From Candidatus Kuenenia stuttgartensis (GTDB lineage: Bacteria; Gemmatimonadota; Gemmatimonadetes; Gemmatimonadales; Gemmatimonadaceae), in the NCBI GenBank assembly GCA_943330235.2, contig CALQGY020000019.1, positions 1 to 42,905 of the forward strand: DNA of 42,905 nucleotides, read 5' to 3'. The notes under the pieces are model-generated. The model was not told the origin of the DNA. It searched no databases and saw only the letters and a list, made by a program, of their open reading frames with translations. This document shows positions 9,729 to 17,045 of this stretch, one piece after another. Made by a program: the position numbers and the translations under genes. Every line of letters begins with the position of its first letter. Position 1 is the first letter of the stretch.

Positions 9729-11339
9729 CTATTCGCTGTCGCCTTCGTCGAACGTGACCACGGTGCCGTCGGGTGCGACGACTTCCACCGGTCGGCCGAG
9801 GACCGTGGCGAGCAGCGCACTCTTTCGGGCGGCCCCCCAGCATTCCAAGCGCACGCTGGCCGCGCCCTCGGCCTCGGCGACGTTCATCCGGACCACGTCA
9901 GCGGACCACCGGACCTTCACGAGGCCGACCGCGCCGACATGCCCGCGATCCAGCCCGTCCGCGAAGCGTAGGAGTGCGGAGAGCTTGACGATGCGCTGAC
10001 GCAACACGCGGTCGAGTTGCCAGAAGCCGCGATGCTTGCGCTTGGGCTCTGCGCCGCGGTGATACCGAGCGACGTGCGCGATGGCGATCTGCTCTGCCGG
10101 CGTCATGCCCAGCAACTCGGCGTGCGAGATCAGGTGGAACGAATGCTTGTGGTGATTTTCGTAGTTGATGTGATATCCCACATCGTGCAGCAGTGCCGCG
10201 TCGGACAGAATCTGACGGTCAACCGCGCCGAGTCCCATGCGCGGCGCCAGCGCGTCGAACAATTGCATCGACAATCGCTGCACCTGACGCGAATGCGGCT
10301 CCTCGTAGTGGCAGCGCTCTGCGAACTCGCGGACCGAGCGCTCGCGCGCAGCCCCCGGGTCGGCAATGACGGGAGTGACGCGCGCCGCCTCAAGGAGCAG
10401 CCCTTCGCGGATCCCGTAGCCGGAGCCGACAACACTGTTCGCGTCGAATCGCGCGAGCACTTCGGCGGCGACCGCCAGGCCGGCGACGATGATGTCGGCA
10501 CGGGCCGGATTTAATCCGGGGACCGTCGCGCGCTCTTCCGGATGCAGACGCTGCAGCCAGTCGAGAACATGTTCGAGCTCCACACGCGTGATGCGCGTGC
10601 CGTGCGGCGCGCGCGACGTCATCCCCTGCCGCGCCAGCATCATGCCGGCGAGGTTGGTGAAGGTCCCGCCGGAGCCGATGACGTGCACGCCGCGCCAGTC
10701 CTTCACAGGGGCGGCCTTTTTCAGCCCTGCCCGCACATGGGCGCGGAGCTCGCGCACACCGCGCGGGCGCACCATCGGCGAGAGAAATCGTTCGGTGAGT
10801 CGCACGGCGCCAAAGGGCAGCGATGCGACGCGTTCAATCAACCCGTCTTTGGCGAGTACGATTTCCAGCGAGCCGCCGCCGATATCCATCACGAGCGATC
10901 GGCCGGCGCCCAGTTCAAAGTGTGCGAGCGCGCTGCGATAACAGAGCAACGCCTCCTCTTCGCCACTGAGAATGCGGACCTCGACGCCAGTCAGCGCCTG
11001 CACGCGCGTGGTGAACTCGAGACCGTTCGTGGCATCACGCACCGCGCTGGTGGCGACGATGTCGATGCGAATGGCACCGAGCTGATTCGCCAGTAGCACC
11101 ATGCGCTGGACCGCCGCCAAGGCCGCGTCAAGCGCGGTCTGTCCCAGCGCCCCCGTGCGCTCCAACCCCTCGCCCAGTCGGGGCATGGCCTTCAATTCGT
11201 CCAGCACCCGGATCTGTCCGGTGGGCGAGACGTCGGCGACGATCTGCCGGATGGAATTGGAGCCGATGTCGATGGCGGCGATGCGTTGATCGCCGATGAC
11301 GACGCTCCCAAACGCGGGCGTCAGAGGCCGAGCGGTCAT
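9729..11339 (-). CDS. ppx: Exopolyphosphatase / GppA-type phosphatase with HD domain
   Basis: The protein is 536 residues. The N-terminal Ppx/GppA fold carries IAAIDIGSNSIRQIVAD (phosphate-1), VMDIGGGSLEIVLAKDG (phosphate-2) and a VIGSGGTFTNLAG motif. The C-terminal part is an HD domain with LLHDVGYHINYENHHKHS (His385-Asp386) and HVARYHRG. Enzymes of this family remove terminal phosphates from polyphosphate, and some also convert pppGpp to ppGpp; sequence alone does not decide between these activities. Its ATG overlaps the phoU stop in an ATGA junction, so it is the last, translationally coupled gene of the pst operon. It converges with ppk1, giving opposed control of polyphosphate. Confidence 0.95.
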   Translation of the reverse strand: MTARPLTPAFGSVVIGDQRIAAIDIGSNSIRQIVADVSPTGQIRVLDELKAMPRLGEGLERTGALGQTALDAALAAVQRMVLLANQLGAIRIDIVATSAVRDATNGLEFTTRVQALTGVEVRILSGEEEALLCYRSALAHFELGAGRSLVMDIGGGSLEIVLAKDGLIERVASLPFGAVRLTERFLSPMVRPRGVRELRAHVRAGLKKAAPVKDWRGVHVIGSGGTFTNLAGMMLARQGMTSRAPHGTRITRVELEHVLDWLQRLHPEERATVPGLNPARADIIVAGLAVAAEVLARFDANSVVGSGYGIREGLLLEAARVTPVIADPGAARERSVREFAERCHYEEPHSRQVQRLSMQLFDALAPRMGLGAVDRQILSDAALLHDVGYHINYENHHKHSFHLISHAELLGMTPAEQIAIAHVARYHRGAEPKRKHRGFWQLDRVLRQRIVKLSALLRFADGLDRGHVGAVGLVKVRWSADVVRMNVAEAEGAASVRLECWGAARKSALLATVLGRPVEVVAPDGTVVTFDEGDSE

Positions 11340-12046
11340 GGGCGGATCTCCTCAGGCTCTTCGTCAAAGCGATGCCGAATCTGCTTGCCTTCGGCGAGAT
11401 AGACGGCGTCTTCGCCGATGTTCGTGGCCAGATCGGCGACACGCTCGAGATTCCGGCTCACGAGCAGGAGCTCGAGTGAGGACGAGATCAGGCGTGGATC
11501 CCCCATCATGTACGTCAGGAGCGAGCGGAAGATCCCCTCGTGCATGGCATCGACTTGATCGTCCGCGCGGCCGACGGCGCGGCCGAGCGCGCCATCACCG
11601 CGGATAAACGCATCGAGCGCATCGCTGAGCATCGCGCGAGCGCGGCGGGCCATGTCCTCCAGCGCCGGCATGGGCGGGGCGGCTGTTCGGCCGTCCACGA
11701 GTCGAACCGCGCTCTGGGCAATGTTGACTGCGTGGTCGCCGACCCGTTCGAGATCGCTGGAGACTTTGATCGCACCGATCAGGAAGCGAAGGTCTCGCGC
11801 CATCGGCTGCTGCAGCGCCAGCAGCGAGATGGCGAGGTTCTCGGCCTCCACCTCCATGCGGTCCAGCTCGCGGTCTCCTTCGATGACGGCGACGGCCTTT
11901 TCGCGATCGCGCTCGACCAGCGACTCGACCGAGAGGGCGACCAACGATTCGGCGCGCTCGGACATGTCGAGCAGGCGCTGCTTCAGCAGCGCGAGTTCGT
12001 CGTGAAAGTGCCGGTACCCACCGGTTGTACCGGCGCCATCAGTCAT
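11336..12046 (-). CDS. phoU: Phosphate signalling protein PhoU
   Basis: The 236-residue protein contains the two PhoU three-helix repeats. The metal-binding motifs are visible as SSDLERVGDHAVNIAQ in the first repeat and SRNLERVADLATNIGEDAVYLAEG in the second. PhoU links the Pst transporter to the sensor kinase PhoR and restrains the Pho response when phosphate is plentiful. Its start codon shares one base with the pstB stop (TGATG), and its stop overlaps the ppx start (ATGA). This places it within one tightly coupled operon. The C-terminal tail after the second repeat is short and acidic. Confidence 0.97.
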   Translation of the reverse strand: MTDGAGTTGGYRHFHDELALLKQRLLDMSERAESLVALSVESLVERDREKAVAVIEGDRELDRMEVEAENLAISLLALQQPMARDLRFLIGAIKVSSDLERVGDHAVNIAQSAVRLVDGRTAAPPMPALEDMARRARAMLSDALDAFIRGDGALGRAVGRADDQVDAMHEGIFRSLLTYMMGDPRLISSSLELLLVSRNLERVADLATNIGEDAVYLAEGKQIRHRFDEEPEEIRP

Positions 12047-12873
12047 CAGCCGAATCTCCCCGTGATGAACGCTTCCGTCCGTGCGTCGCGCGGCGCGGTA
12101 AACAGTGCGCGAGTCTGGTTGCTCTCGACGATGCGTCCGTCGAAGAGAAACACCGTCCGGTCGGAGACGCGCGCTGCCTGATGCAAGTTATGCGTCACCA
12201 GCACGATCGTCAGGTCCCGACGCAATTCGTAGAGTAATTCCTCGATGCGTTGCGTGGCGGACGGGTCGAGCGCGCTGGTGGGTTCATCGAGCAGCAGCAC
12301 CTCGGGCTCGTTGGCGAGTGCTCGCGCGATACAGAGGCGCTGCTGTTGGCCGCCGGAGAGTGTGAGCGCGCTTTCGCGCAGGCGGTCGCGCACTTCTTCC
12401 CAGAGCGCGGCGCGGCGGAGTGCGGTCTCCACGACGTGATCCAGTGTCGTCCCGCGGGCCAGACCATTCAGGCGCGGGCCGTATGCCACATTGTCGAAGA
12501 CGGTGCGGGGGAACGGCGTCGAGCGCTGGAAGACCATGCCGACCCGCTGGCGCAGGACGCTCGGGTCCATGGTGCGCGCGAAGACGTCGTCGCCATCCAA
12601 GAGCAATCGTCCGCGGTGTGCGGCTCCCGGGACGCGGTCGTTCAGCCGATTCATGCTCCGGAGGAGCGTGCTCTTACCGCATCCGGACGGGCCGATCAGG
12701 GCGGTGACGCTCTGCGGCGCGATGGTCAGATCAATCTCATGCAGCGCCGTGATCTTGCCGAACCACGCGGAGAACCCTTCGAACTGCACGGTGCCGAGGG
12801 CGGGCGCGGCGCCGTCTGGCGCGTTCGCCGAGGTCGGGCCAGCCGTCGTCGGACCAGAGGGAGACCCCATCAT
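12046..12873 (-). CDS. pstB: Phosphate ABC transporter ATP-binding protein PstB (copy 1, downstream)
   Basis: This 275-residue ABC ATPase has Walker [10 protein letters not shown] (61-69), the family-specific MNRLND segment, Q-loop [10 protein letters not shown], signature LSGGQQQR and Walker [14 protein letters not shown], then the H-loop [13 protein letters not shown]. The MNRLxD and [12 protein letters not shown] segments are typical of PstB. It powers phosphate import through PstC/PstA. It is the second of two adjacent PstB genes, about 60% alike by eye, both with all catalytic motifs intact. The first 25 residues are a Pro/Ala/Ser-rich leader absent from ordinary PstB. Its ATG overlaps the stop of the other pstB gene by 4 nt. 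Confidence 0.97.
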   Translation of the reverse strand: MMGSPSGPTTAGPTSANAPDGAAPALGTVQFEGFSAWFGKITALHEIDLTIAPQSVTALIGPSGCGKSTLLRSMNRLNDRVPGAAHRGRLLLDGDDVFARTMDPSVLRQRVGMVFQRSTPFPRTVFDNVAYGPRLNGLARGTTLDHVVETALRRAALWEEVRDRLRESALTLSGGQQQRLCIARALANEPEVLLLDEPTSALDPSATQRIEELLYELRRDLTIVLVTHNLHQAARVSDRTVFLFDGRIVESNQTRALFTAPRDARTEAFITGRFG

Positions 12874-13742
12874 CCGAACCGCCCGGTGAGATACGCTTCG
12901 GTCCGTGCGTCGGCCGGGGTGGTGAACAGCTTCCGCGTCGGCGCGGCCTCGATGAGCATGCCGTCGAGCATGAACGCCGTGACGTCCGAAATTCGCGCGG
13001 CTTGCTGCATGTTGTGTGTCACGATGATGACCGTCACATCGCCTCGCAGTTCGTACAACAGCTCCTCGATGCGCTGTGTGCCGAGGGGATCGAGCGACGC
13101 CGTGGGCTCATCCAGCAGCAGTACCTGCGGCTCGATTGCCAAGGCACGCGCCAAGCAGAGCCGCTGTTGCTGTCCGCCCGAGAGCGCAAGCGCGCTGCCG
13201 TCGAGTCGATCCACGACCTCCGCCCAGAGTCCCGCCCGACGCAACGCCCGTTCGACGCGCTCGGCAATCTCGCGGTTGCGGGGGGCAATGCCGGCTGCGC
13301 GGAGTCCTGCCGCGACGTTGTCGAAGATCGACATGGTCGGGAACGGTGTGGGACGCTGAAACACCATGCCGATGCGTCGCCGCAGTTCGATCGGATCGGT
13401 CGTCGCGGCGTACACGTCCTCCCCGCCGATGAGCACGCGGCCGGAGACCGCGGCGCCGGGGACCGTCTCATGCAGCCGGTTCATGCACCGCAGCAGCGTC
13501 GATTTCCCGCATCCGGACGGGCCGATCACGGCCGTGACCTGGCCGGCGCCGCAGGTGAGATCCATCGCCTTGAGGGCGATCCGCCCTCCGTACACCGCGG
13601 TGAGGCCCACGGTCTCGACGACCGGCGCCCGCGACGGCGCGGTGCGCGCCGGTTCGCTGGCCGCCGGACCCAAGGTGACCACGGGCATCGGTGTCGCCGG
13701 CTTCGGCGTGGCCGGAATCTGGGGCGTGGACATGCCGCTCAT
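12870..13742 (-). CDS. pstB: Phosphate ABC transporter ATP-binding protein PstB (copy 2, upstream)
   Basis: The 290-residue protein carries Walker [10 protein letters not shown] (74-82), [30 protein letters not shown], signature LSGGQQQR, Walker [14 protein letters not shown] and the H-loop [13 protein letters not shown]. It ends in TGRFG exactly like the neighbouring copy, supporting tandem duplication. An N-terminal extension of about 40 residues is rich in Pro, Thr and Ala with the repeated units ATPKP and ATPMP, and is probably disordered. The two copies could form a heterodimeric ATPase or serve alternative complexes; this is inference. It is joined to pstA upstream and to the other pstB downstream by 4-nt overlaps. 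Confidence 0.97.
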   Translation of the reverse strand: MSGMSTPQIPATPKPATPMPVVTLGPAASEPARTAPSRAPVVETVGLTAVYGGRIALKAMDLTCGAGQVTAVIGPSGCGKSTLLRCMNRLHETVPGAAVSGRVLIGGEDVYAATTDPIELRRRIGMVFQRPTPFPTMSIFDNVAAGLRAAGIAPRNREIAERVERALRRAGLWAEVVDRLDGSALALSGGQQQRLCLARALAIEPQVLLLDEPTASLDPLGTQRIEELLYELRGDVTVIIVTHNMQQAARISDVTAFMLDGMLIEAAPTRKLFTTPADARTEAYLTGRFG

Positions 13743-14710
13743 CGGGGGATCGACCGCTCGTCGGGTTGAAGTCGTCCGCCGACGCGGGCGGTGAGTCGGG
13801 TTCTGGCCCGGAACACGGCGCGCGCGATCAGGCTCATGGCCGTGATGAGTAAGAGCAGCACCAACGCGCCGGCCCAGGCCTGCGCACGCCAGTCATCGTA
13901 CGGGCTTTGCGCGAAGGCGAAAATCTGCAGCGGCAGCGCCGCCATGGGACGCGTGAGATCGAGCGACCAGTAGGCGTTTCCAAACGCGGTGAACAGCAGC
14001 GGGGCCGTCTCGCCGGCGGCACGGGCGATGGCGACGAGTGATGCGGTCAAAATCCCCGGCATCGCAGTGCGTAATACCACGAGCAGCGACGTCCGCGACC
14101 GCGAGAATCCGAGGGCCAAGGCGGCCTCGGTGAGCTCTGATGGCACGAGCTTCACCATCTCTTCCGTGGCACGCGTGACCAACGGAATGATGAGCAGACC
14201 CAGCGCCGCGCCACCCGCGAAGGCCGAGAAGTGCCCCGCCGGACGGACGAGCAATTCCCAGACGAAAATGCCGAGGACGATGGACGGGAGTCCACTGAGC
14301 ACGTCCGCGACAAAGCGCACCGTCCGCGCGAGTCGCGTCGACGCGCGCTCGGCTGCGAACAGGCCGGCGCCAACGCCAATCGGCACACCGAGTGAGGCGC
14401 CAATGCCGACGAGGATGAGGGTACCGACGATGGCGTTGGCCATCCCACCGCCTCCCACCCCCGCCGGTGCGGGCGTTCGGGTGAAGAACGACGGAGAAAA
14501 CGCGCTGGCTCCGCCCACCGCGAGATGGAGCAGAATGGCGAACAGGGGCAGGATGCCGACGGCCGCCGCGATCCATGTCAGCACGGTCATGGCGACGCCA
14601 CGGCGGCGCCGCGCGGCGATCGCCTGCGGCATCGCGCGCGTGCGGCGCGGACGCGTCGGTGCGGTCGTCGCTGCCGGTGCCGGCTCGATTGGCGAGAGCG
14701 GGCGCATCAT
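13739..14710 (-). CDS. pstA: Phosphate ABC transporter permease PstA
   Basis: This 323-residue inner-membrane protein has about six transmembrane segments, the first at about residues 38-60 after a basic N-terminus. The permease coupling region reads VPSELTEAALALGFSRSRT, resembling the EAA loop that contacts the ATPase. The segments GLPSIVLGIFVWELL and ARAAGETAPLLFTAFGNAYW are characteristic of PstA. It forms the membrane channel together with PstC. It overlaps pstC by 4 nt at its start and pstB by 4 nt at its end. It is slightly longer than typical PstA because of the Arg/Pro-rich N-terminal 35 residues. Confidence 0.96.
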   Translation of the reverse strand: MMRPLSPIEPAPAATTAPTRPRRTRAMPQAIAARRRRGVAMTVLTWIAAAVGILPLFAILLHLAVGGASAFSPSFFTRTPAPAGVGGGGMANAIVGTLILVGIGASLGVPIGVGAGLFAAERASTRLARTVRFVADVLSGLPSIVLGIFVWELLVRPAGHFSAFAGGAALGLLIIPLVTRATEEMVKLVPSELTEAALALGFSRSRTSLLVVLRTAMPGILTASLVAIARAAGETAPLLFTAFGNAYWSLDLTRPMAALPLQIFAFAQSPYDDWRAQAWAGALVLLLLITAMSLIARAVFRARTRLTARVGGRLQPDERSIPR

Positions 14711-15648
14711 GCGGTCGACTCGCGCGGAGCGTCCGCGCGGCGAACGCCCGCGACTAGCCAGCGAGCCAGGACGTTGACGGCTAACGTGACCAGCAGGAGG
14801 AGGCCGGCCACGGCCATCAAGGCGGCGAGGTGCGCCTCATCGGACGCCTCCGCGAACTCGTTCGCCAGCAGGGCAGCCATCGTGTAGGCGGGATCCAGGA
14901 GCGATCCCGGGATCTCGGCGCGATTGCCGATGACCATGGTGACGGCCATCGTCTCTCCCAACGCGCGTCCGAGTCCGAGCATGACACCGCCGATGATTCC
15001 GGATCGCGCATAGGGCAGGACCGCGTCACGGATCATTTCCCAGTGGGTCGCGCCGAGGGCCAGCGCGGATTCACGCTGTGAGGTCGGGACGGCCGCCAAG
15101 ACCTCGCGGGCTACTGACGCGATGTATGGCAAGATCATGATCGCCAGCACGATGGAGGCGGCGAGCAGACTCGGGCCGTAGGCTGGGCCACGCACAAAGG
15201 GCACGATCCCCGCGAGAGACGTCAGGGTCGGCATCACATGCGCGCGCAGAAACGGGACGAGCACGAGCAATCCCCAGAGCCCGTAGACAACGCTAGGAAT
15301 CGCGGCCAGCAGGTCGAGAAGGAAGGCGATGGGTGATCGTAGTCGCGCGGGTGCCAACTCGCTGACGAAGATCGCGGCGCCGAGCGCCAGCGGCGTGGCG
15401 AGAGCAAGGGCGAGTATCGAGGACAAGAGCGTCCCGATGATCGCGGGTAGCGCCCCGAACCGACCGTGTGAGACGTCCCACACCTGCCCGAAGAGCAGGT
15501 CGCTCCCGTGCGCGCCGATGGCCGGTGCCGCTGCCCGCACGATGACGACGGTCAGCGCGACGAGTAAGGCGGGCACGAACGCGGCGCTCAGGGTGATGAA
15601 GCCCCGGTAGATGCGATCCGCGAGTGGTGGGCGCGCACGCGCGATCAT
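14707..15648 (-). CDS. pstC: Phosphate ABC transporter permease PstC
   Basis: The 313-residue permease has about six membrane segments. Typical PstC features are the first helix FITLSAAFVPALLVALTVVI, LLFGQVWDVSHGRFGALPAIIGTL, AAIPSVVYGLWGLLVLVPF and the coupling loop PTSQRESALALGATHWEMI, followed by GRALGETMAVTMVIGN. ATG at 15648 is chosen because it forms an ATGA overlap with the pstS stop and begins at the usual family start. A frame reaching further upstream lies inside pstS and has no PstC-like content. It pairs with PstA to form the phosphate channel in the inner membrane. Confidence 0.97.
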   Translation of the reverse strand: MIARARPPLADRIYRGFITLSAAFVPALLVALTVVIVRAAAPAIGAHGSDLLFGQVWDVSHGRFGALPAIIGTLLSSILALALATPLALGAAIFVSELAPARLRSPIAFLLDLLAAIPSVVYGLWGLLVLVPFLRAHVMPTLTSLAGIVPFVRGPAYGPSLLAASIVLAIMILPYIASVAREVLAAVPTSQRESALALGATHWEMIRDAVLPYARSGIIGGVMLGLGRALGETMAVTMVIGNRAEIPGSLLDPAYTMAALLANEFAEASDEAHLAALMAVAGLLLLVTLAVNVLARWLVAGVRRADAPRESTA

Positions 15649-16760
15649 CGCGCGGGACGAGGGGGCGTCGGTGCCGCAGCCATGCTCTCGAGCAGGCTGA
15701 GGACCTGCGTGGCCGTCACGGTGGGGAGCGCGACGTAGCCAAGGGCCCCGGCCATGTCCCCGCCATCGCCGAGCGCCCACCGCAAAAACTCAACGAGCTG
15801 ACGCGATTTGACCGGGCCGATGCGTTGCGGCGCGATCAACATCCAGGTGAACGACACGATGGGATAGGCTTGATCGCCAGGTGCGTTGACGAGCGAGCGC
15901 CGCAGGTCGGTGGACGACACGGTCCCGTTCATCGTGCTGGTGGCCGCCGAGGCGATCTCGAAGGCCATCGGCGAGACGAAGCGTCCGGCCAGATTGCGCA
16001 GGTGCGCTACTGGCAGATGGTTCTGTCGCGCGTAGACCACTTCGAGATAGCCCAGGGATCCGACCATCTGCTTGACTTGGCCGGCAACGCCCTCGTTGCC
16101 TTTGCCGCCAATGCCGACGGGCCACCGCACGTCCTTCCCCTTGCCCGGCCCCTTCGACCACGTCGGGCTGACGGCGGCGAGGTAATCGGTGAAGATGTAG
16201 GAAGTGCCGCTTCCGTCCGCGCGATGCACCACGAGGATGTCACTGGCGGGCAGCGGCGCGCCCACGTTGAGGGCGGCAATGCGCGCGTCGTTCCACTTGG
16301 TAATCCGACCGAGGAAGATGTCGGCCAGCACGTCGCCCGAGAGCTGGAGCGGTTTGGTGAGCGCGGGGAGATTGTAGGTGATCGCGACCGCGCCGAGGAC
16401 CGTCGGCACGTGGATGATGGGCGCGGTGGCCTGCGCCAGCTCCTGATCGCTCATGGGGACGTCCGTCGCACCGAAATCGACGGTCCCCACGAGCATTTGA
16501 CGAATCCCGCCGCCCGATCCGATGGACTGGTAGTTGATGCGGACGTTGGTGCGCTGCGCGTAGTCGTTGAACCAGCGCGAGTAGAGCGGATACGGGAATG
16601 TGGCGCCCGCGCCGGTGAGATCGACGCGGGCGCCATCGCTGGCCGATGCAGTCGCGGTCGCGCCGACGCCGGCGCCGGTCTCACGACCGCCGCAGGCGGC
16701 TCCGATCAGCAGCGTGAGCAGCGTACAGGTGGCGAGAACGGGACGGCGGGGAGAACGCAT
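15645..16760 (-). CDS. pstS: Phosphate-binding periplasmic lipoprotein PstS
   Basis: The 371-residue protein opens with a lipoprotein-type signal peptide (LLTLLIGAAC, Cys22 or so). PstS features follow: LTGAGATFPYPLYSRWF, QSIGSGGGIRQMLVGTVDFGATDVPMS, TKWNDARIAALN, VVHRADGSGTSYIFTDYL and the closing TWMLI segment. It captures phosphate in the periplasm and delivers it to PstCA. ATG at 16760 gives a compact signal peptide; a TTG at 16805 would add 15 residues. Neither start has a convincing Shine-Dalgarno sequence. It is the first gene of pstSCABB-phoU-ppx. The 285-bp region upstream (16761-17045) is shared with the divergent TonB-dependent receptor and holds a dyad and a Pho-box-like repeat. 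Confidence 0.96.
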   Translation of the reverse strand: MRSPRRPVLATCTLLTLLIGAACGGRETGAGVGATATASASDGARVDLTGAGATFPYPLYSRWFNDYAQRTNVRINYQSIGSGGGIRQMLVGTVDFGATDVPMSDQELAQATAPIIHVPTVLGAVAITYNLPALTKPLQLSGDVLADIFLGRITKWNDARIAALNVGAPLPASDILVVHRADGSGTSYIFTDYLAAVSPTWSKGPGKGKDVRWPVGIGGKGNEGVAGQVKQMVGSLGYLEVVYARQNHLPVAHLRNLAGRFVSPMAFEIASAATSTMNGTVSSTDLRRSLVNAPGDQAYPIVSFTWMLIAPQRIGPVKSRQLVEFLRWALGDGGDMAGALGYVALPTVTATQVLSLLESMAAAPTPPRPAR

Positions 16761-16854
16761 GAGGGCGGGGAGCCGAAGGGGGCACGGGCGTTCGGGGACG
16801 TCCAACGCGCAAAGGTAAGTCGTGCGGGCACCGGAACGCCAACCGCGTCTGTTC

Positions 16855-16873
16855 CGTTACCCGATCGGTAACG
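16855..16873. promoter_or_regulatory. Inverted repeat in the pstS/receptor intergenic region
   Basis: CGTTACC-CGATC-GGTAACG is a perfect 7-bp dyad with a 5-nt spacer. It sits 95 bp upstream of the pstS ATG and 47 bp from the direct-repeat Pho-box candidate. The CGTTAC core is shared with the other phosphate promoter sites in this window. Confidence 0.45.
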
Positions 16874-16919
16874 ACCGCGCCACCGAATGTCCCAATTTCG
16901 TCAGGTTGGCGCATCTCGT

Positions 16920-16937
16920 CGTTACACGTTTGTCACA
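16920..16937 (+). promoter_or_regulatory. Candidate Pho box (direct repeat) for the TonB receptor and/or pstS
   Basis: CGTTACA-CGTT-TGTCACA: two 7-nt half-sites repeated with an 11-nt period, the same layout and a similar core to the E. coli PhoB box (TGTCATA-N4-TGTCACA type). A possible -10 element TGATAC (16953-16958) lies downstream on the plus strand, favouring the receptor gene at 17046. The divergent pstS start is about 160 bp away. A near-identical element occurs at 19908-19925. Confidence 0.55.
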
Positions 16938-17045
16938 CAACGCTCGTGGGACTGATACAGGGGGCGGAGAACATCCTTCCTGTAGTGTGGAAACCGGCAG
17001 GGGCAGGCCGGTTGCAGACCACTCTCAACACCGAGTCTTCGCACG

